DNA from: Thelonectria olida
Lineage: Eukaryota > Ascomycota > Sordariomycetes > Hypocreales > Nectriaceae
Assembly (NCBI GenBank): GCA_020736575.1
Contig: JAGPYM010000008.1
Location: forward strand, 558,001-622,000
Direction: 5' to 3'
DNA length: 64,000 nt
Each line of letters starts with the position of its first letter. Within the stretch, counting starts at the first letter, position 1. The position numbers were made by a program, and so were the translations under genes. The notes under the pieces are model-generated. The model was not told the origin of the DNA. It searched no databases and worked only from the letters and a program-made list of their open reading frames with translations. Shown here piece by piece: positions 19,994 to 31,341 of this stretch.

Positions 19994-22072
19994 ATGGGTG
20001 TCGGACGACGTATGAAGAAACAGGGTCCTCCCCAACCCCTGTCCGAAGAACACTACGCAAAGCTCAAGCGCAAGGCCGGTATACCTGTCGAAGCCGCTGT
20101 CGAGGCGCCCGAGAAAAAGAAGCGGAGGACAAACAAGTTCGTCGAGCCCAAGAGCAATGGCGCCGCGGCGAAGAAGTCAAAGACCAACGGCGCAAAGGCC
20201 GTAAAGGCTGAGCCCGCGCCTGCGCCCAAGGCCAATGGCAAGGCGAAGAAGAAGAGCAAGCCTGCGCCGGTCGTGGAGGAGGAGCTCTCAGACGAGGAGA
20301 TGGGTGATGAGTTTGACGTTGAGGGCTTGGATGGTTTGTCAGACGAGGAGGGCGCAGGACTGAAGGACGATTTCCTCGGCTCTAACGATGACGATTCAGT
20401 GTTTGATTCGGAGGAGGAGCAGCAGGGTGGTAAGGGACAGACCATGTGGTCCGAAGACGAGGACGAATCCGACGCCGAGGAGAAGCTCACGGCTGCCAAC
20501 ATTGAGGGTCTCACGAGGAAACTGGATGCCCAAATGGCAGAGGACGCTGCCGAAGCCGAGGCAGAAATGGCCGACGGCGCCCTGCAGACCAACATCGACG
20601 GCGACAAGCCCCATATTCTAGACGATGAGGACGACGAACTCAATGCGAAGACGGCAGCTCTGCTCGCTCCCGACCTACAACTCCTACGAACAAGAATCAC
20701 GGAAAACATTCGCGTCCTCGACGACTTCTCCAACCTCTCAGAGGAGGGTCGCTCGAGAGCAGAGTACACGGCCCAGCTCATCAAGGATATTTGCGCCTAC
20801 TACGGCTACTCCGAATACCTGGCCGAGAAGCTCTTCAACCTGTTCACGCCCCGCGAGGCTTTCGCCTTTTTCGAGGCCAACGAGTCGCCCCGTCCTGTCG
20901 TAATCCGAACAAACACTCTACGCACCCACCGTCGTGATCTCGCCCAGGCCCTCATCAACCGTGGTGTTACCCTCGAGCCTGTTGGCAAGTGGTCCAAGGT
21001 CGGTCTTCAAATCTTCGAGAGCAACGTCCCCCTCGGTGCTACCCCCGAGTATCTCGCCGGCCACTACATTCTCCAGGCCGCCTCCTCCTTCTTGCCCTGC
21101 ATGGCCCTCGACCCCCAGGAGAACGAGCGCGTGCTGGATATGGCCGCCGCCCCCGGTGGTAAAACGACGTACATGGCCGCCATGATGAAGAACACGGGCT
21201 TCATCATGGCCAACGATCCCAACAAGGCCCGAGCCAAGGGTCTCATCGGTAACATCCACCGCCTCGGCGCCCGCAACGTCATTGTCTCCAACTACGACGC
21301 CCGCGACTTCCCCAAGCCCATGGGCGGCTTCGACCGCGTCCTCCTCGATGCCCCCTGCTCGGGAACTGGCGTCATCGCAAAGGACCCCAGCGTCAAGACC
21401 AACAAGACGGAGCGCGACTTCATGCAGCTGCCTCACATCCAGAAGCAGCTTCTGCTCTCCGCCATTGACTCGGTGAACCACGCCTCCAAGACGGGCGGCT
21501 ACATCGTCTACTCGACCTGTTCCGTCACCATCGAGGAGAACGAGGCCGTCGTCCAGTACGCCCTGAGCCGCCGCCCCAACGTCCGCTTGGTCGAGACCAA
21601 CCTGGCCTTCGGAAAGGAGGGCTTCACCAGCTTCATGGGAAAGAAGTTCGACCCCTCGGTCCGCATGACCCGCCGCTACTACCCCCACACCTACAACGTC
21701 GACGGCTTCTTCGTCGCCAAGTTCCAAAAGTTCGGCCCTACTCCCGCCAAGGCTGTGGCTGCCAACGCCAACGCCGGTTCTCGTGCCCCCAAGGAGGTTT
21801 CTTCCGAAGAAGTCGTCGACCGCACACCCATCACCGACGACGAGGATGCCGAGAAGGACGACGATTTTGGTGGCTGGGATGACGATGAGGACAAGGAGTA
21901 TATGGAGAAGGGACGAAGGAACGCTATGCGCAGGAGAGGTCTGGATCCAAAGAGTGATGAGAGGAAGTCAAAGAACGAAGGCAAGAGCAAGTACGAAAGC
22001 GAGGAAGAGACCAAGGGTGAGAGCAAGAAAAAGGTAAAGACCAAGAAGACCAGTAAAAAGGAGAAGGCGTAG
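19994..22072 (+). CDS. nop2: NOP2: 25S rRNA (cytosine-C5) methyltransferase, nucleolar
   Basis: Methylates a cytosine of large-subunit rRNA and is needed for 60S ribosome biogenesis. Intronless, 692 aa. The N-terminal third is Lys-rich then strongly acidic, typical of nucleolar proteins. The RsmB/Nop2 catalytic domain occupies about residues 270-590: SAM-binding LDMAAAPGGKTTYMAAMMKN near 379, DAPCSGTGVIAKDPSVK near 451 (Cys that resolves the adduct), and YSTCSVTIEENEAVV near 506 (nucleophilic Cys). The tail is again acidic and Lys-rich. The start MGVGRRMKKQGP agrees with fungal Nop2 proteins. Confidence 0.96.
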   Translation: MGVGRRMKKQGPPQPLSEEHYAKLKRKAGIPVEAAVEAPEKKKRRTNKFVEPKSNGAAAKKSKTNGAKAVKAEPAPAPKANGKAKKKSKPAPVVEEELSDEEMGDEFDVEGLDGLSDEEGAGLKDDFLGSNDDDSVFDSEEEQQGGKGQTMWSEDEDESDAEEKLTAANIEGLTRKLDAQMAEDAAEAEAEMADGALQTNIDGDKPHILDDEDDELNAKTAALLAPDLQLLRTRITENIRVLDDFSNLSEEGRSRAEYTAQLIKDICAYYGYSEYLAEKLFNLFTPREAFAFFEANESPRPVVIRTNTLRTHRRDLAQALINRGVTLEPVGKWSKVGLQIFESNVPLGATPEYLAGHYILQAASSFLPCMALDPQENERVLDMAAAPGGKTTYMAAMMKNTGFIMANDPNKARAKGLIGNIHRLGARNVIVSNYDARDFPKPMGGFDRVLLDAPCSGTGVIAKDPSVKTNKTERDFMQLPHIQKQLLLSAIDSVNHASKTGGYIVYSTCSVTIEENEAVVQYALSRRPNVRLVETNLAFGKEGFTSFMGKKFDPSVRMTRRYYPHTYNVDGFFVAKFQKFGPTPAKAVAANANAGSRAPKEVSSEEVVDRTPITDDEDAEKDDDFGGWDDDEDKEYMEKGRRNAMRRRGLDPKSDERKSKNEGKSKYESEEETKGESKKKVKTKKTSKKEKA

Positions 22073-22671
22073 TTATACCGTTTGGGAAGCCACCATGGGT
22101 CTGATTCTGTTTGTTCTTGTTAAATGTCGTATAATAGAAAGGGAAATTCAAAAGCAACTTCTTCTTCACTTGAGACCTCACAAATGCACCGAAAACTCCA
22201 AAAACACCAAAGGACACCGAGAACGAACGTGTGAAAAGAAAACCAACCCGTATTTTTAAATTCCAAGTCATTAAGCATCTCGTTCATCTAGTCATTAAGC
22301 CCCGTCTCCATCCGGGGCTGTTGTTGCTGCGTCCTTTTTTTCTATCATTCCAACAAAAGAAAACCAGTTCCCCAAAACTTGTCCGTCTGCCGTAAAATAC
22401 ATAGTCACATCAAAAAAGTTCGATGCTAGCAATTAAAGTAATCCTCAAACCGCCCAAACTGTCCTTGCCAAAGCGGCAAAAGAAAAGAAGAAAAAATTGG
22501 TATCCGTATCCAGTCGCGGGTATCATTGAAGCGACTGGTGCTGGTGCTGGTGACTGAATATGAAAGTCTCGTTATCCGCGAAGGATCTGTGTTGCCGTGG
22601 TTGCCCATATTACAAAAGTCTTTGGGTAAATCGATGTCGTGGGAGAAGGGTATAATCAAGCATTAGCCCAC
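22073..22671. other. Convergent 3' region between NOP2 and the Byr4-like gene
   Basis: AT-rich, with no coding frame of note; presumably two 3'-UTRs. Confidence 0.55.
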
Positions 22672-25600
22672 TCACACAGACAAGTCGTCGAATTGTGAAA
22701 CGAGTTCGCGGATGGTCCATCGCCAAGCCTCGCGATCTCTGGGTCCTCTTCCCACCCATTTCTGGCACTTCTTGCGCCATCTGTCTTCTTCCTCACGTTG
22801 TCGCCGGATGAACTCGGGACCAACGTCAAACTCCTCTCCTACAAGCCAGTCATCCTTGACGTCGCTGACTCGCCCCTTTGGACCGTCGTCATCGGCCGCA
22901 TTGTCGTCAAGGTCAGGGATATCCTTAAAAACGTCGTCTTCTTCTTCGAGGGCGTCAAAGCCGTCCATAGGATCGCTGAAATCAGACTTGGGCTTGGCAG
23001 GTGCGTCAAGTTTCAGCCAACACATATTCTGTGGATCAAAGACCATTCCACCAACAACTTGAACTCCCTTAGTCGCACTGATGTTGGTGATCAAGCCTGG
23101 TCGAGGTGTGGACATCTCCTTGTCGCGCACCGTATTGGTAACTGGTGTCTGGGTAGGCGTGGACACAGTAGCGTCAAAAACGTTGAGGGCGTTCTCGTTA
23201 CCTTCCCAGAGACATGATTCGGGGTTGTAATACATCCCATTCACCACTAAGACTTTGTGAGTATGTGTATTGCGTTGAGGGCTTTTAGGTGTTTCAGGGG
23301 TTTTGGGGAGTCCAGCACTTCTAGAGCGTTGAAGACTTTTGGGATGTTGAAGGCTTTTGGAGAACTTACCCTTTGACTCTTTTCCACCACCGAGGTTCGA
23401 GATTAGATGAGGCTTCAGCTGCTGGTGTCGTTTATGCTTTTTCGATCGAACATTCGTTTGAGGGGTGGCGGGAGCGAGGTTGGTGCGAGTAGACAGCTGA
23501 GCAACGCGTTGGGTTGTGAGAGGGGCAAGCGGGCCACTGCTAGGGACTCGTTGGGCCAAGGCGGTCTCGCGTGCGATTCGACTGGCTTTGGTGTCGCGAG
23601 CAAAATGGGGTGTGTAAGCGACAGGTCGAGCGGAAGGAGGTGTAGATGGTGATGCTGATGAGGCACGATCAGGAAGCACATTTTGGTACAGCTTGTTTCG
23701 GATAGCTGCCTTTGGTCCACTAGTAATGGGCTGCTTCAAGTATTTGCTCTCACTCTCCCTGGAGGTGGGTAGATCATCAAAGGCATCAAGCTCATGGCCG
23801 TCACCAAAGTTCTTCTTGTTCTTAGGCTTGCTCAGGCGCTCCCAGGTGTCTGCAGCCACCTTGTACCGATGGGGGCTGGGAGATCGCATAGTTGATCTTG
23901 AGAAGGTACGTGAGAGAGGTCGCAAATCAATCGAGTTATCAGAGTCATGGCGGCGGAATTGGCGCCCCTTGGAAGATACATGTTGAGACTGCGAGTGAGA
24001 TGCTCCAGCAGGCAAGAACGGCAATGGTGGCTTTCTGGAGGTAGCTGGGCTGTCAGTCACTGCAGGTCGCTGACGCTCAACTGGCGTTTTGGGTCGGATC
24101 CCAGAGAGTGGTCGATTACTCTCTGACCTCGATGGCGGGCGCTCCTGGCGGAATGTGCTTGGCTTGGCAGAATTGTTCATTCCCCGGATGGCTGGTAGGG
24201 AGCGCTTCTGCTTGAGGAGTTGGGCATGGGTGGTTGTTGGCTCAGTCCGAAGCGAGCTTGTGGACGTTCTGAGGCCAAGTTCCCTGCGTCGGGGTGTTGG
24301 GGGGAGTCCTTGGGGAGAGGAAGAGGTTGGGGTGGGGAGACTGGTGACGGAAGACTGAGTCGAGTGGCCCAATCGAGACTGCGAGCGTCGATTGCGAGAC
24401 ATAGGACCGCCGCTCTCGTAGACTGGTTCAAGAACTGAGTGTGCTCTCTCGTGATGATTTAGGCGGGGTATGCGTGTTGAGTTTACTGGTTTGTTGGTGA
24501 AGGTGAGAGATACAGCTGCCTTGGGTCTCGCAGGGCTCGCAGGACGGGTCTCCTTGACCTTGACATTTCGGTGCAGAGTAAGCTTGCCCGAGTCAAAGAC
24601 TTCTCCATCACCAATATCGAGACCATCGAGGAAGTCAGGCTTGTCGGCTTCGGCGGCCGATGGCTTGGTTGGAGGGACCAGGGGCTCTTCAGAAATAGAT
24701 ATTCGATGAGGGGATCTGCTCTTCCTCCGTTGCTGAAGTCTTTCTGAGAAGTTGACGGGTCCGGTGGGAAGCACAAGGCCATCGAAGGTCTCGTCCTCGC
24801 TCTCCGCTGTAATGGAGCTGGACACGCTCGGGCTCAGAGCTGAGGCTGACGAGCTTCTGTTCGATCGACCATCACGTCGCGTACCTCCATATCTTGTACC
24901 CAGGCTGCCTTCTCCCCAGTCCAAATCGTCAGTTTGGATTTGGGGTGTCTTGGGAATGTCCTTTCTAGTGGATAATTTGAGCTTCCCATTCGATGGCAGT
25001 TCGAAGTCCATCTCAAAGTCGTCGTCGGGGTTGGTAAGTTTGTTATCTTTTGAGGGGGTTGGAGGAGTGATCAACGAGATTGGCTTGGGAGGCTGGCGGC
25101 TCTTGGAAACCTTGATAGTATCCCCACCGTCGCCAAAGAAGTCGTCGTCGTCATCTGCATCCTTGAATCGGTCCAGGTTGATGGCGGCAGAAAGTGTAGA
25201 AATTGTGCTGGTGTTGGATTGTGTTGACTCTCTTCGATCATTGAAAGAAATGAGGGTTGGCTTGGAAACCTTGGTTGGGCTGGGGTGACTGGAACCAAGG
25301 CTAACTTGTCGCAGATTCTCGGGGAACTCGGTATGATGTTTCTTAATCTTCAGGCCTTGGGCAGTCTCGGGGAGTTCAAGGTCATTTTCCCAGTCGTCTT
25401 GGATGATCTTGCGTAATTTCTTTCCCCCCAAACGCCGGATTGTGCCACCCATAAGAGCTGAGGAGGGAACGTTGCTTGGCAGAGGAATGCCAGCATTTTT
25501 TGCTGCAGCGATGGCATCCAGTGTGGATTTCTCATCATCGCCGGGGATGTGAACGTGCTTCTCCTCTTCACCCTCAAGTTCGGACCGCAGTGACAGGTGC

Positions 25601-25767
25601 GATGAGCCCGAATCCCGCCGTCTTGACGATGGTCTCGATGCAACATTTGTCGCGGTTGACGGGCTTCGGAAAGTAAGATCATCTCCATCACAAAGAAAAT
25701 CGTCGTCGTCCCAGTTCTCAATAGTTTCCTCGACCGGCTGTCGAGGCTTCAAACGTAAAGCTTCCAT
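22672..25767 (-). CDS. byr4: Byr4/Bfa1-type septation GAP scaffold
   Basis: In fission yeast Byr4 joins Cdc16 to form the GTPase-activating complex that restrains Spg1 and septation; Bfa1 is the budding yeast counterpart. This is a single exon of 1031 aa. The N-terminus has the family's acidic motif (ENWDDDDFLCDGDDL), then TIRRLGGKKLRKIIQDDWEN. The centre is long, disordered and rich in Ser/Pro/Arg. The C-terminus carries the paired short repeats VLVVNGMYYNPESCLWEGNE and VQVVGGMVFDPQNMCWLKL, an acidic stretch, and the terminal helix EEFDVGPEFIRRQREEEDRW. These match the Byr4 C-terminal region. It acts at spindle pole bodies and septa by homology. Confidence 0.85.
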   Translation of the reverse strand: MEALRLKPRQPVEETIENWDDDDFLCDGDDLTFRSPSTATNVASRPSSRRRDSGSSHLSLRSELEGEEEKHVHIPGDDEKSTLDAIAAAKNAGIPLPSNVPSSALMGGTIRRLGGKKLRKIIQDDWENDLELPETAQGLKIKKHHTEFPENLRQVSLGSSHPSPTKVSKPTLISFNDRRESTQSNTSTISTLSAAINLDRFKDADDDDDFFGDGGDTIKVSKSRQPPKPISLITPPTPSKDNKLTNPDDDFEMDFELPSNGKLKLSTRKDIPKTPQIQTDDLDWGEGSLGTRYGGTRRDGRSNRSSSASALSPSVSSSITAESEDETFDGLVLPTGPVNFSERLQQRRKSRSPHRISISEEPLVPPTKPSAAEADKPDFLDGLDIGDGEVFDSGKLTLHRNVKVKETRPASPARPKAAVSLTFTNKPVNSTRIPRLNHHERAHSVLEPVYESGGPMSRNRRSQSRLGHSTQSSVTSLPTPTSSSPQGLPPTPRRRELGLRTSTSSLRTEPTTTHAQLLKQKRSLPAIRGMNNSAKPSTFRQERPPSRSESNRPLSGIRPKTPVERQRPAVTDSPATSRKPPLPFLPAGASHSQSQHVSSKGRQFRRHDSDNSIDLRPLSRTFSRSTMRSPSPHRYKVAADTWERLSKPKNKKNFGDGHELDAFDDLPTSRESESKYLKQPITSGPKAAIRNKLYQNVLPDRASSASPSTPPSARPVAYTPHFARDTKASRIARETALAQRVPSSGPLAPLTTQRVAQLSTRTNLAPATPQTNVRSKKHKRHQQLKPHLISNLGGGKESKGKFSKSLQHPKSLQRSRSAGLPKTPETPKSPQRNTHTHKVLVVNGMYYNPESCLWEGNENALNVFDATVSTPTQTPVTNTVRDKEMSTPRPGLITNISATKGVQVVGGMVFDPQNMCWLKLDAPAKPKSDFSDPMDGFDALEEEDDVFKDIPDLDDNAADDDGPKGRVSDVKDDWLVGEEFDVGPEFIRRQREEEDRWRKKCQKWVGRGPRDREAWRWTIRELVSQFDDLSV

Positions 25768-27951
25768 GGTAGGTTGGTTGGGTGTGTAGTGTTGTCTAGG
25801 CAGGTGATTCTCTGAGTCAAAATGATTGGAAGGGGGTTCGCTCTAAACACCACAGGAAGGAAGTGATGTCAATTGCGAACAGTCATTCTTGTCAAGGTCG
25901 ACTGTTCCCCGCGGATACCAGCATCTCCTCACGGTGTGAAACCGTTATAATGAGAGAAGAGCTTCAATAGGCGTTAGTTCGTCGAGAGACAGGAAAAAGT
26001 CGGTTGGCAGTAGATTTTCCCTGCAGTTGGTGGCTCGCGGCGGATGCTAAAAGTGATGCGGAGATGTGAGTGTAACGAGGCGGACCTGAGATGTCGCGAC
26101 GTCGCGTAAACGAGCGTCGATGAGAGGAGCGAAGGATAGGGCCGAAGCAGAGCAGACGGCGATGTCCAACGAGGAAAGAGAATTGGGGATGATGGCGAGA
26201 AGCAGGAATTTTCGTCGTAGGATTGTGTGGGTGTGTGACAGATGTGACGTGCAAGAATGATTGCGAGGTCAGGAATGCGGTCGGTGGGTTAGTTTGGAGG
26301 TTGGTTGGTGAATGTGGGCGAAGGTGGGCGGTGGGTGGAGGTGGGTTGGGAAAGAGAAAAGGCTGGGGTGGTCGTGCGCGTGGCTGGTGGCGGTTCCTGC
26401 TAACTAATAAGGGACGAGTCCCTCCTTCCACGCACCGTGAATGGCCTAAGCACTGACCTGGGGCACCTGCCTCGCACTTGCCTCGCAGCCTCAGCACCAT
26501 CGATTTCTGCGCCTCTCAAGCGCCTGCAGCTCTTTGCCGGCTGCAGGAGCACAGGGCTATTACAGGGGCCTTTCACAGGGGTTTGTTCGCACCGCTCCTT
26601 CGCGCTGCACGGCAAAGTGCACCGAAAAAAAGCGAGAAAAAAGAAAAAAAATCGAAGGCCGGGTAGGCACGTGACAACTCTGTGCCGGCTGTCTCAGTGC
26701 ACAGATTTCACTCAATCACCCATGCATGTTCTTGATCTTTGTGAGTTTCTTGTGAGTTAATGTTTGCATCCGAGGCGCCCCCCCGATTGGCCAGCTGTCC
26801 ACAAGTCGCGTCAGCCCTCTCTCTCACGCGTCATCGTCGTGACGAGGGACGAGCTCTCGAAAAGGTTGTCTGTCAGCCTTCTGCGGGCCGACGCTTGTTT
26901 CAGGGAGGAATACCGCCAAAAAGAACAGAACGAGAGGTTGGTTCTTTGGATGCGAAAGCCGTTGCTCATGTCCCAACATGACCTGATGCAAATGAACGGG
27001 GTCTTTGCAGATTTTTTTCCAAACCTTCCCTCCTCAATTGAGCTACGAGTGGAAAGGTGGCGTCGAGTGCTTGTTTTTTATTCTCATGTTGCTTTGGGAC
27101 CTGCATTTTCTGCTGAAAGTGCTTATTTGCGGACGCGGGTTTGCATAAGCATTGTTCATGCGAATGCCCTGCGTGAGCGCAAACAATCCCAGGATGCCTC
27201 GTCGAGACGATTGATAATTGATGGATGATTTCCAAGAATATCTGGGGTTCCACTCTGTCAATGTTCCGTCAGGCACCTAAGCCCTGTGGCCACAGATCAA
27301 GGCCATCCTGGACCAGATGAGATGGTGGATGACGGGCCTGTCCAACGGGCCAAATTGCGAAGACAGGCTGCAGCTGCCTGGCCGGCGCTGATCATGGAAT
27401 GTCCTGTCAACCTGTGCCTGCATAAGCGGCCTGTGGGTGCTGCTGCCTTTTGCTGATCACACATCAGATCACCTTCACCTCATTAAAAAGAACGACACCT
27501 CTCGTCATCAAACTCGACGCGCAATTGTGCCTCACGCTCCAAGATCCGGATTCTCATCTGTGCCCAGCTCCCTCCAACTGAGACCCGCGCATCATTCGGC
27601 TCCCCCCCCCCAAGCCTAAGGCCGGCCCCTCCTCAACTCTCCTTGTCAAGCTGCCTGGCCCCCTGTTTGTTGTAATTATCAACATTCCCTCTTCACCAAG
27701 TTTCAGCTCTCCACGTCGATCCCCCTCGGGCCGAGTCTCACTCGCAAAGGACTTCACACATTTACATTGCGTCGTCGTTGCATCATTGATCGCCGTTGCT
27801 ACATACTTGGCCTTTCTCTTTCCTGGCCAACCCAACGCAAAACAGGATTCGCCCGTCGTATCAGCCAAATTGTCTACCACCCACGAGCTTACTCCCCCAT
27901 TGCGCCCATCTCAACCTAGGGTGACATCAACACGAAGTCCAATTTCCAGAC
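25768..27951. other. 2.2-kb divergent intergenic region
   Basis: Contains the promoters of the Byr4-like gene (left) and the XRCC4-like gene (right). It has G-rich strand-asymmetric sequence near 26280-26390 and CT-rich leader sequence near 27500-27950. Several open frames of 60-178 codons show no coding character. No gene is called. Confidence 0.5.
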
Positions 27952-29165
27952 ATGGCCCCAACTCGGGTCCTACGATTCGCCCGCAGCGACGACAACTCGG
28001 CCTTTGTCCTCCTGCAGGTCACCCCCAAGGGTTCCCGACCCTTAGATCTGAAGCTGGTGGGCACTGAGGGGGAGGCACCATATGTCGCTTCATGCAAGTC
28101 ATTCCATTCCCCCCTCCCGCTGATGCAATATCAGATCCTGGTCAACAACGAAATTGCTGCCCGCACTGACGTAAATTTGATATAATCTTCAATCTAACAC
28201 CCGTCGTAGTGAAACAAGATCGCGTATCTTCTCTCCGAGTCAAGAATTGTCCTGCCTCTGAGTCTGAATGGCAGACCATCCTGGAGTCGTTGTTCAACCA
28301 GGAGCCGCTCGCAGGTATCCAAGCCACGGCAACTGTCCAAAGCGACACTTCAATCTCCATCACAGTCCGAAAGGAGATTCAAGGCATCACGGTACGAACA
28401 TGATGCCATCACTCTGAAACCCAGGGCACGTGCTGACCGTTTTAGCAACGCTTGGGCTCTTTCTCTCTGATTTACGATGACAATGAGCCCATTGAGTTGT
28501 TTGAGTGGTGTGGTGCCGCAGTTGAAGCTTCGGCCGCAGGAAAGCAGGCCGTGGCCGAGTTGACGGCCAAGTCGCATGACTCGGAGACTGCCGTTGCTGA
28601 ACTCCAGGCGCAGCTTGAGGAACTGCTGCGTGCGAAGGACCAGGACGAGACAGCCCTGTTGCACAAGTTCAGGGATCTTCTAAACGAGAAGAAGGTCAAG
28701 ATTCGCGAGCAGCAGCAAGTCATAGCCAACGGCTCCTTCAACGTGACCCATCCTAGTTCTCAACCTCCGCAAGCTCAGTCCACAGCCGAACCCACTAAGC
28801 CAGCAAAGCCGGCTCGAAAAGCTGGAAAATCCCGAGCTACGAAGAGAAAAGAACCTGCTTCGAAGACAGTTGAGGAGGAGCCAGAAACTATGGACGTCGA
28901 TATCAAAGAAGAACCGGAGGACACGGATCCCGGAAACACTACAGAAGCTACTGCCTCTGCAGACAGTGACACTGGCGATGATGATGATGATGAAGATGGA
29001 GAAGAGGCCGCTACGGCTCCTCCACCAAAGGCTGCGAAGACAGCGGAGGCAACTGACATGCCCCCTGTAAGAAGGGATCTTCCGTTTAACAACAAGCCGG
29101 TTAAGGCGGCTCCCGCTCGCAAAGCCCCTGTGGAGAGTGAAACCGACTCTGACGATGAGCTATGA
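27952..29165 (+). CDS. XRCC4/Lif1-type DNA ligase IV cofactor (non-homologous end joining)
   Basis: XRCC4 family proteins bind DNA ligase IV and stabilise broken ends for joining in the nucleus. Exons are 27952-28093, 28210-28391 and 28446-29165 (347 aa). The first intron must start at a GC donor (T|GCAAGT) to keep frame into LKQDRVSSLRVKNC; no GT donor gives an open join. The head domain (MAPTRVLRFARSDDNSAFVL, ESEWQTILESLF) is followed by a long coiled coil, with LLHKFRDLLNEKKVKIREQQ matching the XRCC4 ligase-binding helix. The tail is Pro/Lys then acidic, ending TDSDDEL, and disordered. Convergent with the aldo-keto reductase 166 bp away. Confidence 0.86.
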
Positions 29166-29331
29166 GCATACGACTGTACCATGAAGCACATGTTAAAAGA
29201 CTAAATGAGAATGTTCGTATTTAAAAGTCTGGTTTGTTTTTCATTTCTAGTGAACCCGGGCGCCCAAGTCATGAAGTCCATTGATACTTCTAGTAATAGT
29301 TTCGCCCATATGAACCGAGTGTAACATACAT

Positions 29332-30360
29332 TTAGCTTCGGTCGTTGGGATCAAACTTGTCCTTCCAGAAACCACGGAAGTGCTTTTGGCTACCGAGCTT
29401 GGCAATCTCGGCAATCTCTTCCTCTGTCAACTTAAACTTGGGCAACTTCTCCAGGTAGCCCTCGAGCCTAGATGACTTGGAGCTCGTGGTAATAGCAACG
29501 ACGCCCTGGTCAATAGCCCATCGCAGACCAATCTCGGACTCGGTGACTCCATACTTCTCCGCCAGCTGCTTCCAGTAGGGGTCGACGGGTCCACCCTTGG
29601 CCGTGACGAGAGGAGTCAGGGGACCGTAGGCCTCGACGACGATGTTGTGCTTCTTGTGGAAGGGGACGAGGTCGCCGTGCTGGAGGTAGGGGTTGTACTC
29701 GATCTGGTTTATGGCGGGGACGACCTTGGCCGTCTTGAGAACGGTCTCGATGTGTGTCTGGAGGAAGTTTGAGACGCCGATGGACTTGGCCTTGCCGGAG
29801 GCCTGGATGGCTTCAAGGTCGGCCCATTTGGCCTGCAGCTCCTCGTCGGAATCGGCAAACCAGGGGCCGTGGATCAGATACAGATCCACATACTCAAGAC
29901 CGAGCTTCTTGAGAGAAAGGTTGAAGGCATCGAGTGTGTTCTGCTTCTTAGTTGCGCTGATCTTGGTCGTCACGAAGAGCTCCTCCCGAGGGATTCCAGA
30001 GGCCTTGATGGCAGCTCCGAGCTCAGCCTCGTTGCCGTAGACTGAAGGAAAGCGTCAGGGTAAAGAATTGGTAAATTCGGGGTTTCCTTCACTGACCTTC
30101 CGCGCCATCCAGGTGACGGTAGCCAATTTGGATGGCTTGCTTGGTGAGCTCGACTAGCTCAGTGTCGAGAGGAGCGCTGGGGTCGCTCTTATAACGAGCC
30201 GTGCCGAGGCCGTACGCGAGCTAAGGCGTCAATTAGCATGAGTTCACGGTTGCACCCTTGGTAATAGTAGCTGTTGTTTGAATAATACCTAACTTACCAC
30301 GGGAATCTCTTTGCCGTCATTGAGCTTGAAGTGGGGGACGTTTAGCGGGGCTCCAGCCAT
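29332..30360 (-). CDS. Aldo-keto reductase (AKR superfamily)
   Basis: NADPH-dependent carbonyl reductase of the cytosol. Exons are 30360-30298, 30220-30097 and 30041-29332, giving 298 aa, normal for the family. Catalytic residues are visible: Asp and Tyr in HLDGAEVYGNE (joined across the second intron), Lys in FVTTKIS, and His in YLIHGP. SIGVSNF and [10 protein letters not shown] are the usual AKR signatures. The C-terminal half contains the NADPH-binding [13 protein letters not shown] segment. The substrate cannot be read from sequence; relatives include xylose/glycerol-type and general aldehyde reductases. Confidence 0.93.
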
Positions 30361-31341
30361 GGTGGTCAGATTCTTAAATGGTATCGATCTCAGAGGGGGT
30401 ATTCGTTTAGATGGATTGCACAAAACCAGGTGAGACCGGTGTACAGTCAAATAATTGAAGAGGGGAGGTGTCTTGTTAAGTGAAGAGAAGGATCGAGGAT
30501 GGGACAGCATGATTCATTCCAAGAGTGGGATGAATGCGTCGTTTTAAGTACCAAGAAACTCAGACCCGCCAGCGAGGTCAATGGGGTAACTTGGGGACAT
30601 GTTTGGGTGACTGTCATTGCACGATCCATTGCGAAGCCGGCGGGACGATGCCGTGATTTGTCACCCGGAGTTTAGGGAGGGGATCTGAAGGGAAATAACA
30701 TCGGCATTTCCTGGCGGGTGGATGTGTCGGGTAAGGCTTCTTATCGATGCCCCGGTTGGGGCTCTTTCAGCTCGGGTCTCTTGCAGTCAATAGTTTACGC
30801 CCGCAAACAAGTCCTGCAACTCGTGTTAACGGAACGAACATTGGAAAATTTCCGAGTGCACGGAAGCATCTCGCTCCAGGCGGCGGGAGCGGTCCTTATA
30901 ATTCCATCAGATGTCACTATGGCGGTTAACAACCTAGCTAGAACGATAACTTCGCTTATCGGAAGCAGGGCAGGTTCGATATCCGAAAATGCAATTCTCA
31001 AGCACGGTTGATATGGAGGCGACCCCTCCATCCATCCCACTTCCGACGGCCCAGTTCGCTGATCTTGTAGGGTAGCTGTCCGTGGTGGATACGGGTGACG
31101 ACATCAACGACAGAGATGGCGACCAATTCGTGAGTGGTTGTCATGAAACGTATCGTTATTGCGAAAGGTTGGTGTGAATTGATTACCATGAGGATATGGT
31201 GGAAGAAATGTATCATATTGCGAAGAAAGGTAACGATTCCATTATTCATTAACACCTTCAGCCAGCTCTCTCCGTGTGTCGCTAACAACTGCCAGTTTTT
31301 GCCTTTGTTTCCTCCCGTCCTCCTCCGAACCGTGTCGTCAA
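30361..31341. other. Intergenic, no gene seen
   Basis: Holds the promoter of the aldo-keto reductase (left part) and the 3' flank of the next minus-strand gene. No coding character was seen in either strand. Confidence 0.5.

Noticed and set aside
26223..26500. Overlapping frames in the G-rich region upstream of the Byr4-like gene
   Set aside because: Low-complexity strand bias keeps several frames open; there are no conserved motifs and the place fits a promoter.
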